From contig JAFGNI010000340.1 of the NCBI GenBank assembly GCA_016927095.1, positions 1 through 14,247 on the forward strand: a DNA stretch of 14,247 nt. The letters run 5' to 3'. Within the stretch, counting starts at the first letter, position 1. Each line of letters opens with the position of its first letter. Below the pieces are notes generated by a model that did not search any database, was not told the DNA's origin, and saw only the letters and a list, made by a program, of their open reading frames with translations. Shown one piece after another: positions 1-7,766 of this stretch. This DNA is from Anaerolineae bacterium (lineage in GTDB: Bacteria; Chloroflexota; Anaerolineae; B4-G1; SLSP01). Made by a program: the position numbers and the translations under genes.

Positions 1-929
1 ACGCAGTTGTAGCCCCCCTCGGTTATCCAACTCACCGGGTCTTCGTGGAAACCGCCTGCGCCTTCCGGCTGTACAAAGGCATTGCCGTACCCCGATATCA
101 CCGCCGTCATATACTTCCTATTGGATTCCCAGTCACAGCCGGCATACCAGTTCACAGCATCTAGCACCCAACCATCGACACCCGTCTCCATCCAGAACCG
201 GATCACGCGCGCTACTTCCTGCCGGAACTCCGGGCTGGCCCAGTTATACTGTGGGAGCCGGACCTCCTGCCGTGTCCCATCTTCGGCTGAACCAGTGACA
301 CCGGCCCACTTCGTCCAGTAGTAGCACTCTGCACGCTCACTGTACTCCCAGAACTCGTGCCGGCTTGCGTCGTAAAGGGTTCCCGGGACGGATCCCGGAA
401 GATGGGTGGGGCGGACAAGGAAGACCTTGTCGCCTTCTACGGGCGGCGGCGCATCCGGGGTGTCGCTCCACAGAAACCACCGGCCCTCTTCGGCGTCCCG
501 CCCTTCCCGGATGGCGTCACAGGCCTTAAGGAAAAACGGCGCATCGGCTGCACAATAACCCATATTCCCGAAGATGACAATGGCCATCCCACGGCTGTGG
601 ACAGCACGAACGAGACGCCGGAAGTCGTCGACCGTACCGATCCCAGGCTCCAGATGATAGTGATCCCGTGTGTCTAGTCCTCCGAAGCTTATACCCGCAT
701 CCCAGGGGGTGACAATCTCCAGTGCAGAAAATCCTTGTGCACTAAGTTCATCCAGCTTTGCCGATAGGGCATTTGGCTCTAGGGATAGCGAATCGTGGTG
801 CAAACCGGGTTTGAGCGAGAATCGCTTGATTGCAGCAGCGGATTCCCACCAGCGATCGGGCACCTTCTCCCTGCCTACGCCGCCGGGCAAGCTGCCAGAC
901 TTCATTCGGGTGGTTTCCGACTGCTGCAT
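1..929 (-). CDS. Divergent alpha-amylase (GH13)-like protein, C-terminus beyond window edge
   Basis: The frame is open from ATG at 929 to the window edge, giving 309 residues without a stop. An AAAGGAG ribosome site lies 6 nt before the start. No signal peptide is visible, so it is probably cytoplasmic. The fold signature is GH13: a GGLDTRDHYHLEPGIGT segment (residues 83-99) and the beta-4 strand GVDGWVLDAVN (250-260) that places Asp257 as nucleophile. Glu289 in QPEGAGG is a candidate acid/base. Two hallmark residues are missing. The region I strand reads GMAIVIFGNMGYC (114-126), without the usual Asp and Asn-His pair. The near-invariant Arg two residues before the nucleophile is Val255. It may be a GH13 subfamily with altered chemistry or a non-hydrolytic relative. 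It is the last visible gene of the minus-strand run, 90 nt after the FtsX-like gene. The family is fairly sure; activity and substrate are unknown. Confidence 0.82.
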   Translation of the reverse strand, partial: MQQSETTRMKSGSLPGGVGREKVPDRWWESAAAIKRFSLKPGLHHDSLSLEPNALSAKLDELSAQGFSALEIVTPWDAGISFGGLDTRDHYHLEPGIGTVDDFRRLVRAVHSRGMAIVIFGNMGYCAADAPFFLKACDAIREGRDAEEGRWFLWSDTPDAPPPVEGDKVFLVRPTHLPGSVPGTLYDASRHEFWEYSERAECYYWTKWAGVTGSAEDGTRQEVRLPQYNWASPEFRQEVARVIRFWMETGVDGWVLDAVNWYAGCDWESNRKYMTAVISGYGNAFVQPEGAGGFHEDPVSWITEGGYNC

Positions 930-1019
930 AGCAGGCTCCTTTCTTACGGGCATGCGGGCAGCTCTACAAGACGGCCCGCTGAGGATGCTCCGGCGACGGT
1001 GCACAATCGAGCCAGTTCC

Positions 1020-3947
1020 TCAGATGGTCTCCCCTAGCTTGACGGCATTGAAGATCCGCATACGTAGAAGCAGTAGCACCAGAACGACCAAAGCGACCAG
1101 GAAGAGAAGGCCGTAGAGAATGTAGATGGGGATGATCGGTTGCCAGGATATCTCGACCGTGAACGGCGGGTATTGTGCGATCAGCCCCTCGCCGATCTGC
1201 AGGTAGGGGATGAACAGGTTACTAACAGCAATACCGAGGCCGGTGCCTACGCCCATCCCTGTGAGGATCAGGAAGAGCAACTCCCAGGCCAGGAATCGGC
1301 TCATCTGCTGAGAAGATAGGCCCACGGCACGCAACACGCCCAGCTCCACAGCGCGTCGTCGGAAAGAAAAGAGCGAGTAGAGGAAGATGCCCAGAACCGT
1401 AAGGAGGATGGCGGCAATGAAACCGACCGACAGTACCCCAAACAGCCCCTGTCGTTCAGGTTCACCTTGACTGCTGGCAACTCTCAACAGGGGAGCCTCC
1501 CACCTGATAACGCCCAGTCCTCGCGAATTTGCATCACGCACGATCGTCTCGTAGTCCGCACCCGGGCTGACGCGCAACCAGACGTTGTAGGGATAGGTGG
1601 CGCGCGCCACCTCAAAGAGGTAGTGCAGGTTGCCAACGATCAAGGAGATCCGGTTCCCCTCGTCATCGATCGGGTACCAAGTAGGGAACCGCTCGACAAG
1701 GCCGACGATCTCCACATCCGTTCTGACCCATTGATCCAGCATCTGGGCCTCGACACGAATCGTGTCACCGGTGTTCAGGGTGTTGCGTGATGCGAAATCC
1801 CGGTCTACGAGCACCCCATCGGGGACGACCGCCAGACGGTTCATCAGTTCTCCCAAGCTCGCCGACGCGAAATCATCGCGCCAGTAAGAGACCGATAGGA
1901 ACTCCGATCGGTCGACGCCGATGAACATGCCCTCCTGTCTTTCGCCCCCGACATCAACAAACGCCTGATACCGCCCGACACGGGTGGCCTCTGTGACACC
2001 TGGAATCTTAAGGTGCTCTGTCACGGGCAAGAAGACGAACCGTGGGCCTGCGGCCTCTTCATCCGTTTCCGATTGCTGATCGCCATCCCGTCCCCCCAGC
2101 TCCCGAAACCGCTCCACCGCACTACTGCGATCGGCACTTCGCCCGACCTCGACCAGGGCCATGTCCGCACCGTAAGCATAGAACTGCTGACTGTGCAGAT
2201 GCTGATCAAGTGTCTGGGCAAGCGATGCAATGAACGTCGAGAGGCTGAAGGTCAGAACCAACATAATCATAGGCGCACTGTAGAAACTCGGCGTCCGCGC
2301 GAGATGGCGCGCCGCCATCAGCAGTCCTATGCTCTTGGTCCGGAATGCGACAAGTGCGATCACCGCCATCAGGTACGGAATGAGTCGAAGTACCATGAGC
2401 GCGAACGCAAGAATCATCAGAGATGGAATCAGCAGAAGCAAGGGGTTTTGGATGGGGTTGCTGCGCTCCATCCCATCAGCTAGGGACAAGACGATACTAC
2501 CTTGCTGCCGCATCAGGTAGATCCCATAAACGACCGGAATCAGCAACCCAATGTCCAACCAGGTGCGCTGCCACCAAGGGGCCCGCTGGGCTCGAGCCTG
2601 CTCCTGTTTGTACGTCACGATTGTGTGGATCGACGCGCTGATCGTGGGCAGCACCTGTGCGGCAACCGCTAGAATCACGGCGATTAGTCCTGTGCGAATC
2701 ACCGGCGGCGACAGGATGACACGCATCTCGACTGCCAGCGAGAAATCCAGGAAACTGCGAGTATTGCTCACCAGATGAGCAATCCAGGTCGATACTGGGA
2801 GTGCGAGCATCCAGGCCAACATGCCCAAGATGAGCGCCTCCACAGCAGCCATAGCTACGACTTGTCGTGCGGTGCTGCCCCGGCTTCTCAACACCGCGAT
2901 CTCATTCTGCTGCCGGACAACGGATAGCCCCACGACCAGTCCGATGAAGACAACCATCAAACCTAGTATGGGGATGCTGAACATATAGAGCATCAAGCGC
3001 AGCTGAGACGCATTCTGGCGGTAGTTTGACAACGCCCTCACGGTGTCCTGGGGAACCCGCGTGTTGGGCAGTAGCTCCGCAGCCAGATACTGCGCGCGGC
3101 TAATGCGGGCGAGCAAGGGATTGACGTCTGAAGTGTCCACTCGGGAACCGTCAAGCACCAGGTACCATACGGCCGCGTATATCTCTTCCTCGTAGTAGCT
3201 GCCTATCCGGTTGACAAACGTCTCTTCATTGGTGAAGCAGTGCGTCGTCAACGTGCCCGGATCGTAGAACCAGTACTCGTCGGTCGGGTCTCTTGGTCGC
3301 CAGATGCCTCTGATGATCAGTGGGATCTGAACAGTCGTGACCGTGCCTGCTGACCTCCGCTCAGCATACGCGATGTAAGTTTCACCGGACTGCAGGCCAT
3401 GTTCCAGTGCCAGGTCCTCGTATATCAGCACTTCCATCGCGCTGCTCGCCGAAGAAGTGACCTCGCTCAGAGACTGCCCCTCGACGATCGTGACATGGTC
3501 CTCTAGGTCACTTGCGAAGGCGAAACTCACCCAGAACAACGGATCGGTGGCATCCGCGTACTGGACCTCATCTACAGCAAACACCTTGAAGTCATCAGTC
3601 CTGACGTAGCGGGACATCCACTTCTGGGGTAAGCCAAAGGCCTTGGCGCCGGACTCCACGAGGTAGGTGTCCAGTGCCTGGATGGCCTCCCAATCCGCCG
3701 TGGCATTGGGCGGTCGCGTGTATTGGAACATAAAGGCAAAGGGAGGCCGCCGTGATCCTTCCGAAACCCGGGCAAGCTCCTCGGTCAGGATGCGATAGTA
3801 GACGCCATCGGCGTAGATGGAGATGCTCATAGCGAGCGCGATTGAGGCCACCAGTCCGATGAGGATGGACAGCGACAGCCACTTCTGCGCATAGATGCGC
3901 CTAAGGGCAATGACCAGCGTCCCCCACAGGCGCAGTAACGTGTCCAT
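1020..3947 (-). CDS. Large FtsX/MacB-like ABC transporter permease
   Basis: A 975-residue membrane protein. A first transmembrane segment (about 22-44) is followed by a large extracytoplasmic domain (about 45-315), a first FtsX-type block of helices (316-440, with NEIAVLRSRG at 348-357), further helices (463-478, 501-533, 555-577), a second extracytoplasmic domain (about 580-830) and a second FtsX block (836-965, with RAVELGVLRAVG at 865-876). This is the duplicated architecture of LolE/MacB/YtrF-type permeases, which couple ATP hydrolysis to movement of lipids, peptides or lipoproteins, or to cell-envelope signalling, rather than to sugar import. No cognate ATPase lies in the window. The ATG start lies 7 nt after the preceding stop, with only a weak GGA-type ribosome site, so coupled translation is likely. 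Its role in a sugar locus is unexplained. The family is clear; the transported molecule is unknown. Confidence 0.88.
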   Translation of the reverse strand: MDTLLRLWGTLVIALRRIYAQKWLSLSILIGLVASIALAMSISIYADGVYYRILTEELARVSEGSRRPPFAFMFQYTRPPNATADWEAIQALDTYLVESGAKAFGLPQKWMSRYVRTDDFKVFAVDEVQYADATDPLFWVSFAFASDLEDHVTIVEGQSLSEVTSSASSAMEVLIYEDLALEHGLQSGETYIAYAERRSAGTVTTVQIPLIIRGIWRPRDPTDEYWFYDPGTLTTHCFTNEETFVNRIGSYYEEEIYAAVWYLVLDGSRVDTSDVNPLLARISRAQYLAAELLPNTRVPQDTVRALSNYRQNASQLRLMLYMFSIPILGLMVVFIGLVVGLSVVRQQNEIAVLRSRGSTARQVVAMAAVEALILGMLAWMLALPVSTWIAHLVSNTRSFLDFSLAVEMRVILSPPVIRTGLIAVILAVAAQVLPTISASIHTIVTYKQEQARAQRAPWWQRTWLDIGLLIPVVYGIYLMRQQGSIVLSLADGMERSNPIQNPLLLLIPSLMILAFALMVLRLIPYLMAVIALVAFRTKSIGLLMAARHLARTPSFYSAPMIMLVLTFSLSTFIASLAQTLDQHLHSQQFYAYGADMALVEVGRSADRSSAVERFRELGGRDGDQQSETDEEAAGPRFVFLPVTEHLKIPGVTEATRVGRYQAFVDVGGERQEGMFIGVDRSEFLSVSYWRDDFASASLGELMNRLAVVPDGVLVDRDFASRNTLNTGDTIRVEAQMLDQWVRTDVEIVGLVERFPTWYPIDDEGNRISLIVGNLHYLFEVARATYPYNVWLRVSPGADYETIVRDANSRGLGVIRWEAPLLRVASSQGEPERQGLFGVLSVGFIAAILLTVLGIFLYSLFSFRRRAVELGVLRAVGLSSQQMSRFLAWELLFLILTGMGVGTGLGIAVSNLFIPYLQIGEGLIAQYPPFTVEISWQPIIPIYILYGLLFLVALVVLVLLLLRMRIFNAVKLGETI

Positions 3948-3954
3948 AGATCCG

Positions 3955-5106
3955 TCAGCAGCTACCGCCAGTTCGGGGATCGTCCGTGCTCAGCCGTTCC
4001 CTAAACCGGCGGGCGGCAGCGAAGACAGCAGCCACCTCGTCACTGTCCATGTTGAGGTCCGGTTTTCCCACGAGCAGTGTGGGCACGAGCCCGGCCTCTT
4101 CGGCCAAGCGTAGATCCTCGTAGAAGGCATCGGACGTCCACTGCTGCCGTTCGAAGGCGTCGTACAGCAGCGACTCCTCCGTCGGTTCAGGCGGCATACC
4201 GTAGTTGAAGGCCCGGACGAAAGCGGCGAACATGCCCCTCTGAAGACGCGGTTTCCGGAACGGAAAGAACCCGCACAGTGGGTAGAGACGAGCGACGATC
4301 TCATTCACGTACTCACCCGATAACGCCACATGGGACGGGAGTCGCTCCCTCAGCTCCCGGTACAGCGCACTCACACCACGGATGTGATCGTAGTTGCGGT
4401 CGTTGATCAGCCCGGACGATTGGTCCAGGTGCACAATATCGGTGTTGTAGGCGGCGACGAAGTCGACAATTCGCTCAACCAGGTACGCCCGCCACTTCGG
4501 TTCGTCGGGCGAGATATAGGCGAAGATGAGCTCATCCTGATCATCTCCGTCCAGGTCATGTTCCCAGCTTAGGGGTCGATTCTCCGAATCCCGACACTGA
4601 TACTGTAGGAATCCTTTGAGTTCCTCGAACTGGGGGTGCCCGTAGCTGAAGCCCATCACGTTCATATGCAGGCCAATCCTGTAGCCCAAACGATGTGCTG
4701 TGTCAATCATATGACGGAAGCCGTCGGCGCCCCCTAACTCGTCTCCGGGCCGGAATGCAGGCCAGGTCATATCCCACGGACCATCCCACCCCACGATGTG
4801 GAGCTGCGTATTGGCTGGATCGAAACGGCCTGCTGCTCTCTCGAGGATTGGCTCTATGTCCGAAAAAGTGACGTTCACTCTGCCATGGTTAGCGTGGCAG
4901 TGGAACGTGATATTGAGACAGATGTCGTTGACCCAGTCCGGGGTATCCGGACGCGACGCGAGTGGCCGCAGGCCATAGGCGCTCTGAACCCACCTCAGGT
5001 AGCGCTCAATGCCGGCTTCATAGTCGGCGATCGGCTCTAGCGTCCATGTGGGGGTCGAAAGCCGCGCCTTCCGGCAGCATGCATTTGCCTCGAGATAGAC
5101 TGTCAA
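3955..5106 (-). CDS. Putative TIM-barrel glycoside hydrolase, C-terminal part of a frameshifted gene (DUF6259-like)
   Basis: 383 residues from the first available start, TTG at 5106, which overlaps the upstream stop as TTGA. The same frame is open further upstream and encodes RFQRYWAFREGDHLA, which reads as a natural continuation of the preceding gene, so this is probably the catalytic part of one 556-residue protein. The barrel is suggested by alternating strands and helices: HIVGWDGPWDMTWPAF with an LGG segment, IGLHMNVMGFSYGH, FAYISPDEPKWR, DIVHLDQSSG (Asp as possible nucleophile at the end of a strand) and ALSGEYVNE (Glu as possible acid/base). The overall pattern resembles DUF6259 proteins and GH-D-like barrels. 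I assign this from memory of the motif style, not from a search. The stop lies 7 nt before the FtsX-like gene. No signal peptide is seen. Substrate unknown. Confidence 0.68.
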   Translation of the reverse strand: MTVYLEANACCRKARLSTPTWTLEPIADYEAGIERYLRWVQSAYGLRPLASRPDTPDWVNDICLNITFHCHANHGRVNVTFSDIEPILERAAGRFDPANTQLHIVGWDGPWDMTWPAFRPGDELGGADGFRHMIDTAHRLGYRIGLHMNVMGFSYGHPQFEELKGFLQYQCRDSENRPLSWEHDLDGDDQDELIFAYISPDEPKWRAYLVERIVDFVAAYNTDIVHLDQSSGLINDRNYDHIRGVSALYRELRERLPSHVALSGEYVNEIVARLYPLCGFFPFRKPRLQRGMFAAFVRAFNYGMPPEPTEESLLYDAFERQQWTSDAFYEDLRLAEEAGLVPTLLVGKPDLNMDSDEVAAVFAAARRFRERLSTDDPRTGGSC

Positions 5107-5624
5107 CGCAAGGTGATCTCCTTCCCGGAACGCCCAATAGCGCTGGAAACGGGGGGGTAGTCATCACTGGATAGCATCAGCAGCGAACCGTTACCGTGGA
5201 TGTAGAGGTGCTGCGCGAAGTTGGTGCCAACCCGGCGAATCCCACTCTGCGGGATTCGCGTTGCCAGATACCAAGATGAGGGGAATACCGTCGTGTGACC
5301 CTGGCCATCCCCTAGGTCGACGGGATTTCCAGCGGCTTCCACTACTGAGGTCCCGGGGACCGGATCGACCGTTATCTTCACACCCTTGATCGGATGCACC
5401 ATCTCAGCCGTGCAGCGCCACCGCATGGCGCCGCCCTCGGTCCGCTCGACCCATAGGTCCATACGCCCCGAATAGGGCCGGCGCGAATCACCATACAAGG
5501 CACACGCTCTGGAGGTGGCTTTGATCCCGTTGTCCACGTGTCGAACGTCGAAGTCCAGGGGTGTGACAACGCCGAATTCCGTCAACGTAGCCAGCGTGAA
5601 ATCGTGTTGGTCGAGCTTCACCAT
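5103..5624 (-). CDS. N-terminal beta-sandwich part of the frameshifted DUF6259-like glycosidase
   Basis: 173 residues from ATG at 5624. An AGGAG ribosome site 5 nt upstream overlaps the TAG stop of the preceding gene (TAGGAG). The segment is rich in beta strands and Trp/Tyr and has no signal peptide or membrane helix. This fits the N-terminal beta-sandwich that precedes the barrel in many glycosidases. After residues SSDDYPP (152-158) the frame continues as VSSAIGRSGKEITLR and stops, which looks like out-of-frame sequence. The other frame continues from the C7 run as RFQRYWAFREGD and leads into the barrel. The gene is therefore probably broken, misassembled by one base, or read through by a -1 frameshift. 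A genuine separate small protein coupled to the next gene is the weaker alternative. Confidence 0.66.
   Translation of the reverse strand: MVKLDQHDFTLATLTEFGVVTPLDFDVRHVDNGIKATSRACALYGDSRRPYSGRMDLWVERTEGGAMRWRCTAEMVHPIKGVKITVDPVPGTSVVEAAGNPVDLGDGQGHTTVFPSSWYLATRIPQSGIRRVGTNFAQHLYIHGNGSLLMLSSDDYPPVSSAIGRSGKEITLR
5151..5157 (-). other. C7 homopolymer at the frameshift site
   Basis: On the coding strand, seven C follow GACTA. With seven C the frame reads Y-P-P-V-S and stops soon after. With eight C, or with a -1 slip on C CCC CCC, it reads Y-P-P-R-F-Q and joins the downstream 383-residue frame without a break. The run has the form of an X XXX XXX slippery heptamer, but I see no convincing stimulatory hairpin just downstream. 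A sequencing or assembly error in a homopolymer is the simplest explanation. Confidence 0.7.
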
Positions 5625-5632
5625 CGGTACTC

Positions 5633-7720
5633 CTATGCCGGGATTGGACGCACCGCCATCGACTGGCTGCTGATATGACCCTGATCAACGACGTAGGCCA
5701 CCCCACCACCGAGGAGCGGAGTGTCCGCATCCACGACGTCAAACTGCAACTGACCATCGACCCAAGCGCGAATCCGGTTGCCGGACACCTGCAGCTTGAG
5801 ACGATAGGTCCGGTAGACATCCCATTCAAAGGACCGTTGAGCCAGGATTGTATCACTGGCCAGCGCTTTCAACAGGCGCAGACTTCCACCCTCGACCAAC
5901 TGCAGGCAGTAGAAGCGCCTCAACCCTTGGACACGCGCGGCAATCCCGCCAGCATCCATCAACCAGGGCGTTATATCGGCCGCGACCTCGTAGTCCTGCC
6001 ACTCGCGCGTGCCTTGTATGATCAGCCCACGGCCCGCGTTCTGAATCAGCCGATAGGGCTCTGGCCACCAGGCCTCCCACAGATCCATCGCGTCTACCCA
6101 GGCGTGCCGCCACATGCGTAGCGGTTCCCAGGGCTGGTTGGACGAGGCAGGGCGCGTCAGGACAATGTTCGGCGTTCCCCGCCAGGTCAGATAGTCAAGA
6201 TAGAGGACCCCTGATCCACCCTGACATTCAAGGCCAATCTCAGCGATGGGCTGGCCGTGAGTGTCCGGGATGGCCCAGGCAGCCTCTGTGTATACCTGCG
6301 AAGCCGCGGTCTCGACTGGGCCGTAGACGGTATCTAGCGTATCACTCTCATTGTAGACCCTGATGAAGAGCCTCACATCCAGGTCGTGTCCGGCGGTGAA
6401 GCCCGCCCTCGCCATCTGCCCAGCATAGAGGGTCGGCGACGCGAACAGGCGGTAGCCCTTCATGCCGGCCTCGTTAGGGAGGATGAAGGTAGGGGTAGAT
6501 AGGGTTCCCTGTCCGTCGAAGCTGACCCTCAGGCAGCGCATGCCCTCCGGGCTATATCCTATGACGTTGTCCAGCGTGGTCGTGTCTTCGCCGGGTTGGA
6601 AGCCCTGAACGCTACCGGGGAGCTCGAAGTGGAAGCGCGCGCCACGCTTAGGTTCGAGGTGATCCTCGCCTGCCAGGGCTCGACCGGCACTAATGATGTG
6701 CTGAGCCTCCCTGGCAGCGTCTGTGATCGCGCGACCCCCATCCGCGGTGGACAGATATAAGCGATCCGCGATGGGTCCGCGCCAGTCCCTACCCTTGTTG
6801 AACGTTTCCAGGCCCCCCCTGATTCCCAACAGGCAGCCAAGATTGCCCGAATTGCAGTCGGTATCCCAACCCGCAGTGTTGACCACCAACATCGACTGGT
6901 TGAAGTCACCGCCGCCATAGAGGAGGCCGAGGATGATCAACGCATGATTCGGAACCACGTGGCAGTTTCCACCGTAGTTCTCGTAGTTATAGTGCGCAGT
7001 CAACTTTGCTCTGGCCCGGTGCCAGTCGGACTCGACAGCGTGAAGGTCGCGGACCTCTTCGATCATACGATAGATAACCGAGTCGCTCGGAATGACGGAG
7101 ATCCCGGTGTCGATGAGCTTCGGGATATCCGACTCCACAAAGGCGTAAGCCTCCATCGCGGCAAGGACCTGCGAAGCATAGATCGCCTCACCGTCGTGGC
7201 TGACGCTTGCAGCGCGTCTGGCCAAATCCGCCGCCAACTCAGGCTGCCCCGGCGCAACCATGGCCCAACCATCGATGAAGATCTGGGCCCCGATCTGCTC
7301 TGCGATGAGCTTTCCATTCAGAGCGATCGACCCCGACGCGGGCGCCTCGATGCCGCTCTTGAGACGCAAATAAGCTGTGTGTTCGGTAGAGTTCCCCAAC
7401 CCGCCCCACCACAGGATCGTACGCTCCTCAATGATGTAGTTGAGCCAGGTCTGGCCGATCTGGGCGGATGTCAGGGCGGGCGAGTTACCAAAGTCCGGCA
7501 GAGCCCGCAAGAAGGTGAATGTGCCACCGATATCATCATCCGTAACTATCAACGGGGGTCGCCAAGGCAGGCGATCGTTGACGTAGTAGTCGATCTCACC
7601 TAGCTCGGCGAGAATCCGATCGTAGGTCCAACCCTCAAAAGGCCGCCCCAGGTAGACCCCGATGATCTTCCCTAGCACGCCTGCATACACCCGCTCCACA
7701 TAGTCTCTCGTTAGTGGCAT
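5633..7720 (-). CDS. ADP-ribosylglycohydrolase-family protein with C-terminal beta-sandwich modules
   Basis: I choose ATG at 7720 because a GAGG ribosome site sits 6 nt upstream; the frame also allows GTG at 7732. This gives 695 residues. Residues about 5-340 are an ADP-ribosylglycohydrolase (ARH/DraG) fold. They carry TDDD (60-63), SHDGEAIYA (174-182) and GWDTDCNSG (284-292), which correspond to the two metal-binding clusters. The second reads DTDC, where DraG has DTDT. After a linker comes a probable jelly-roll region (about 360-515). The last part (about 565-690) looks like a concanavalin/LamG or 3-keto-glycoside-hydrolase-type sandwich, with DYEVAADITPW and YRLKLQVSGNRIRAWVDG. No signal peptide is seen. 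Classical members cleave ADP-ribose from proteins or nucleic acids. The appended modules and sugar-operon context suggest instead a glycoside or N-glycosyl substrate, which is inference. It lies 46 nt after the permease stop and 8 nt before the next start. Confidence 0.88.
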   Translation of the reverse strand: MPLTRDYVERVYAGVLGKIIGVYLGRPFEGWTYDRILAELGEIDYYVNDRLPWRPPLIVTDDDIGGTFTFLRALPDFGNSPALTSAQIGQTWLNYIIEERTILWWGGLGNSTEHTAYLRLKSGIEAPASGSIALNGKLIAEQIGAQIFIDGWAMVAPGQPELAADLARRAASVSHDGEAIYASQVLAAMEAYAFVESDIPKLIDTGISVIPSDSVIYRMIEEVRDLHAVESDWHRARAKLTAHYNYENYGGNCHVVPNHALIILGLLYGGGDFNQSMLVVNTAGWDTDCNSGNLGCLLGIRGGLETFNKGRDWRGPIADRLYLSTADGGRAITDAAREAQHIISAGRALAGEDHLEPKRGARFHFELPGSVQGFQPGEDTTTLDNVIGYSPEGMRCLRVSFDGQGTLSTPTFILPNEAGMKGYRLFASPTLYAGQMARAGFTAGHDLDVRLFIRVYNESDTLDTVYGPVETAASQVYTEAAWAIPDTHGQPIAEIGLECQGGSGVLYLDYLTWRGTPNIVLTRPASSNQPWEPLRMWRHAWVDAMDLWEAWWPEPYRLIQNAGRGLIIQGTREWQDYEVAADITPWLMDAGGIAARVQGLRRFYCLQLVEGGSLRLLKALASDTILAQRSFEWDVYRTYRLKLQVSGNRIRAWVDGQLQFDVVDADTPLLGGGVAYVVDQGHISSQSMAVRPIPA

Positions 7721-7766
7721 CTTCAACCTCACATCTTGGCGCTTTCGATGGCTGCGTCGTCCACAG

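Noticed and set aside
954..979. Inverted repeat GCGGGC/GCCCGC between the FtsX-like and GH13-like genes
   Set aside because: Six-base stem with a 14-nt loop and no T run; too weak to call a terminator.
670..1116. 148-codon plus-strand frame at the left side
   Set aside because: Antisense to the GH13-like gene and the end of the FtsX-like gene; product is not protein-like.
5104..5106. TTG at 5106 as the natural start of an independent gene
   Set aside because: The frame upstream of it back to the C7 run encodes sequence that continues the preceding protein sensibly, so a frameshifted single gene is more likely. Re-initiation is kept only as an alternative.
6944..7603. 219-codon open frame on the plus strand
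   Set aside because: It lies fully antisense to the ADP-ribosylglycohydrolase-like gene, whose motifs are clear. Its product has no recognisable domain and the GC-rich sequence explains the openness.
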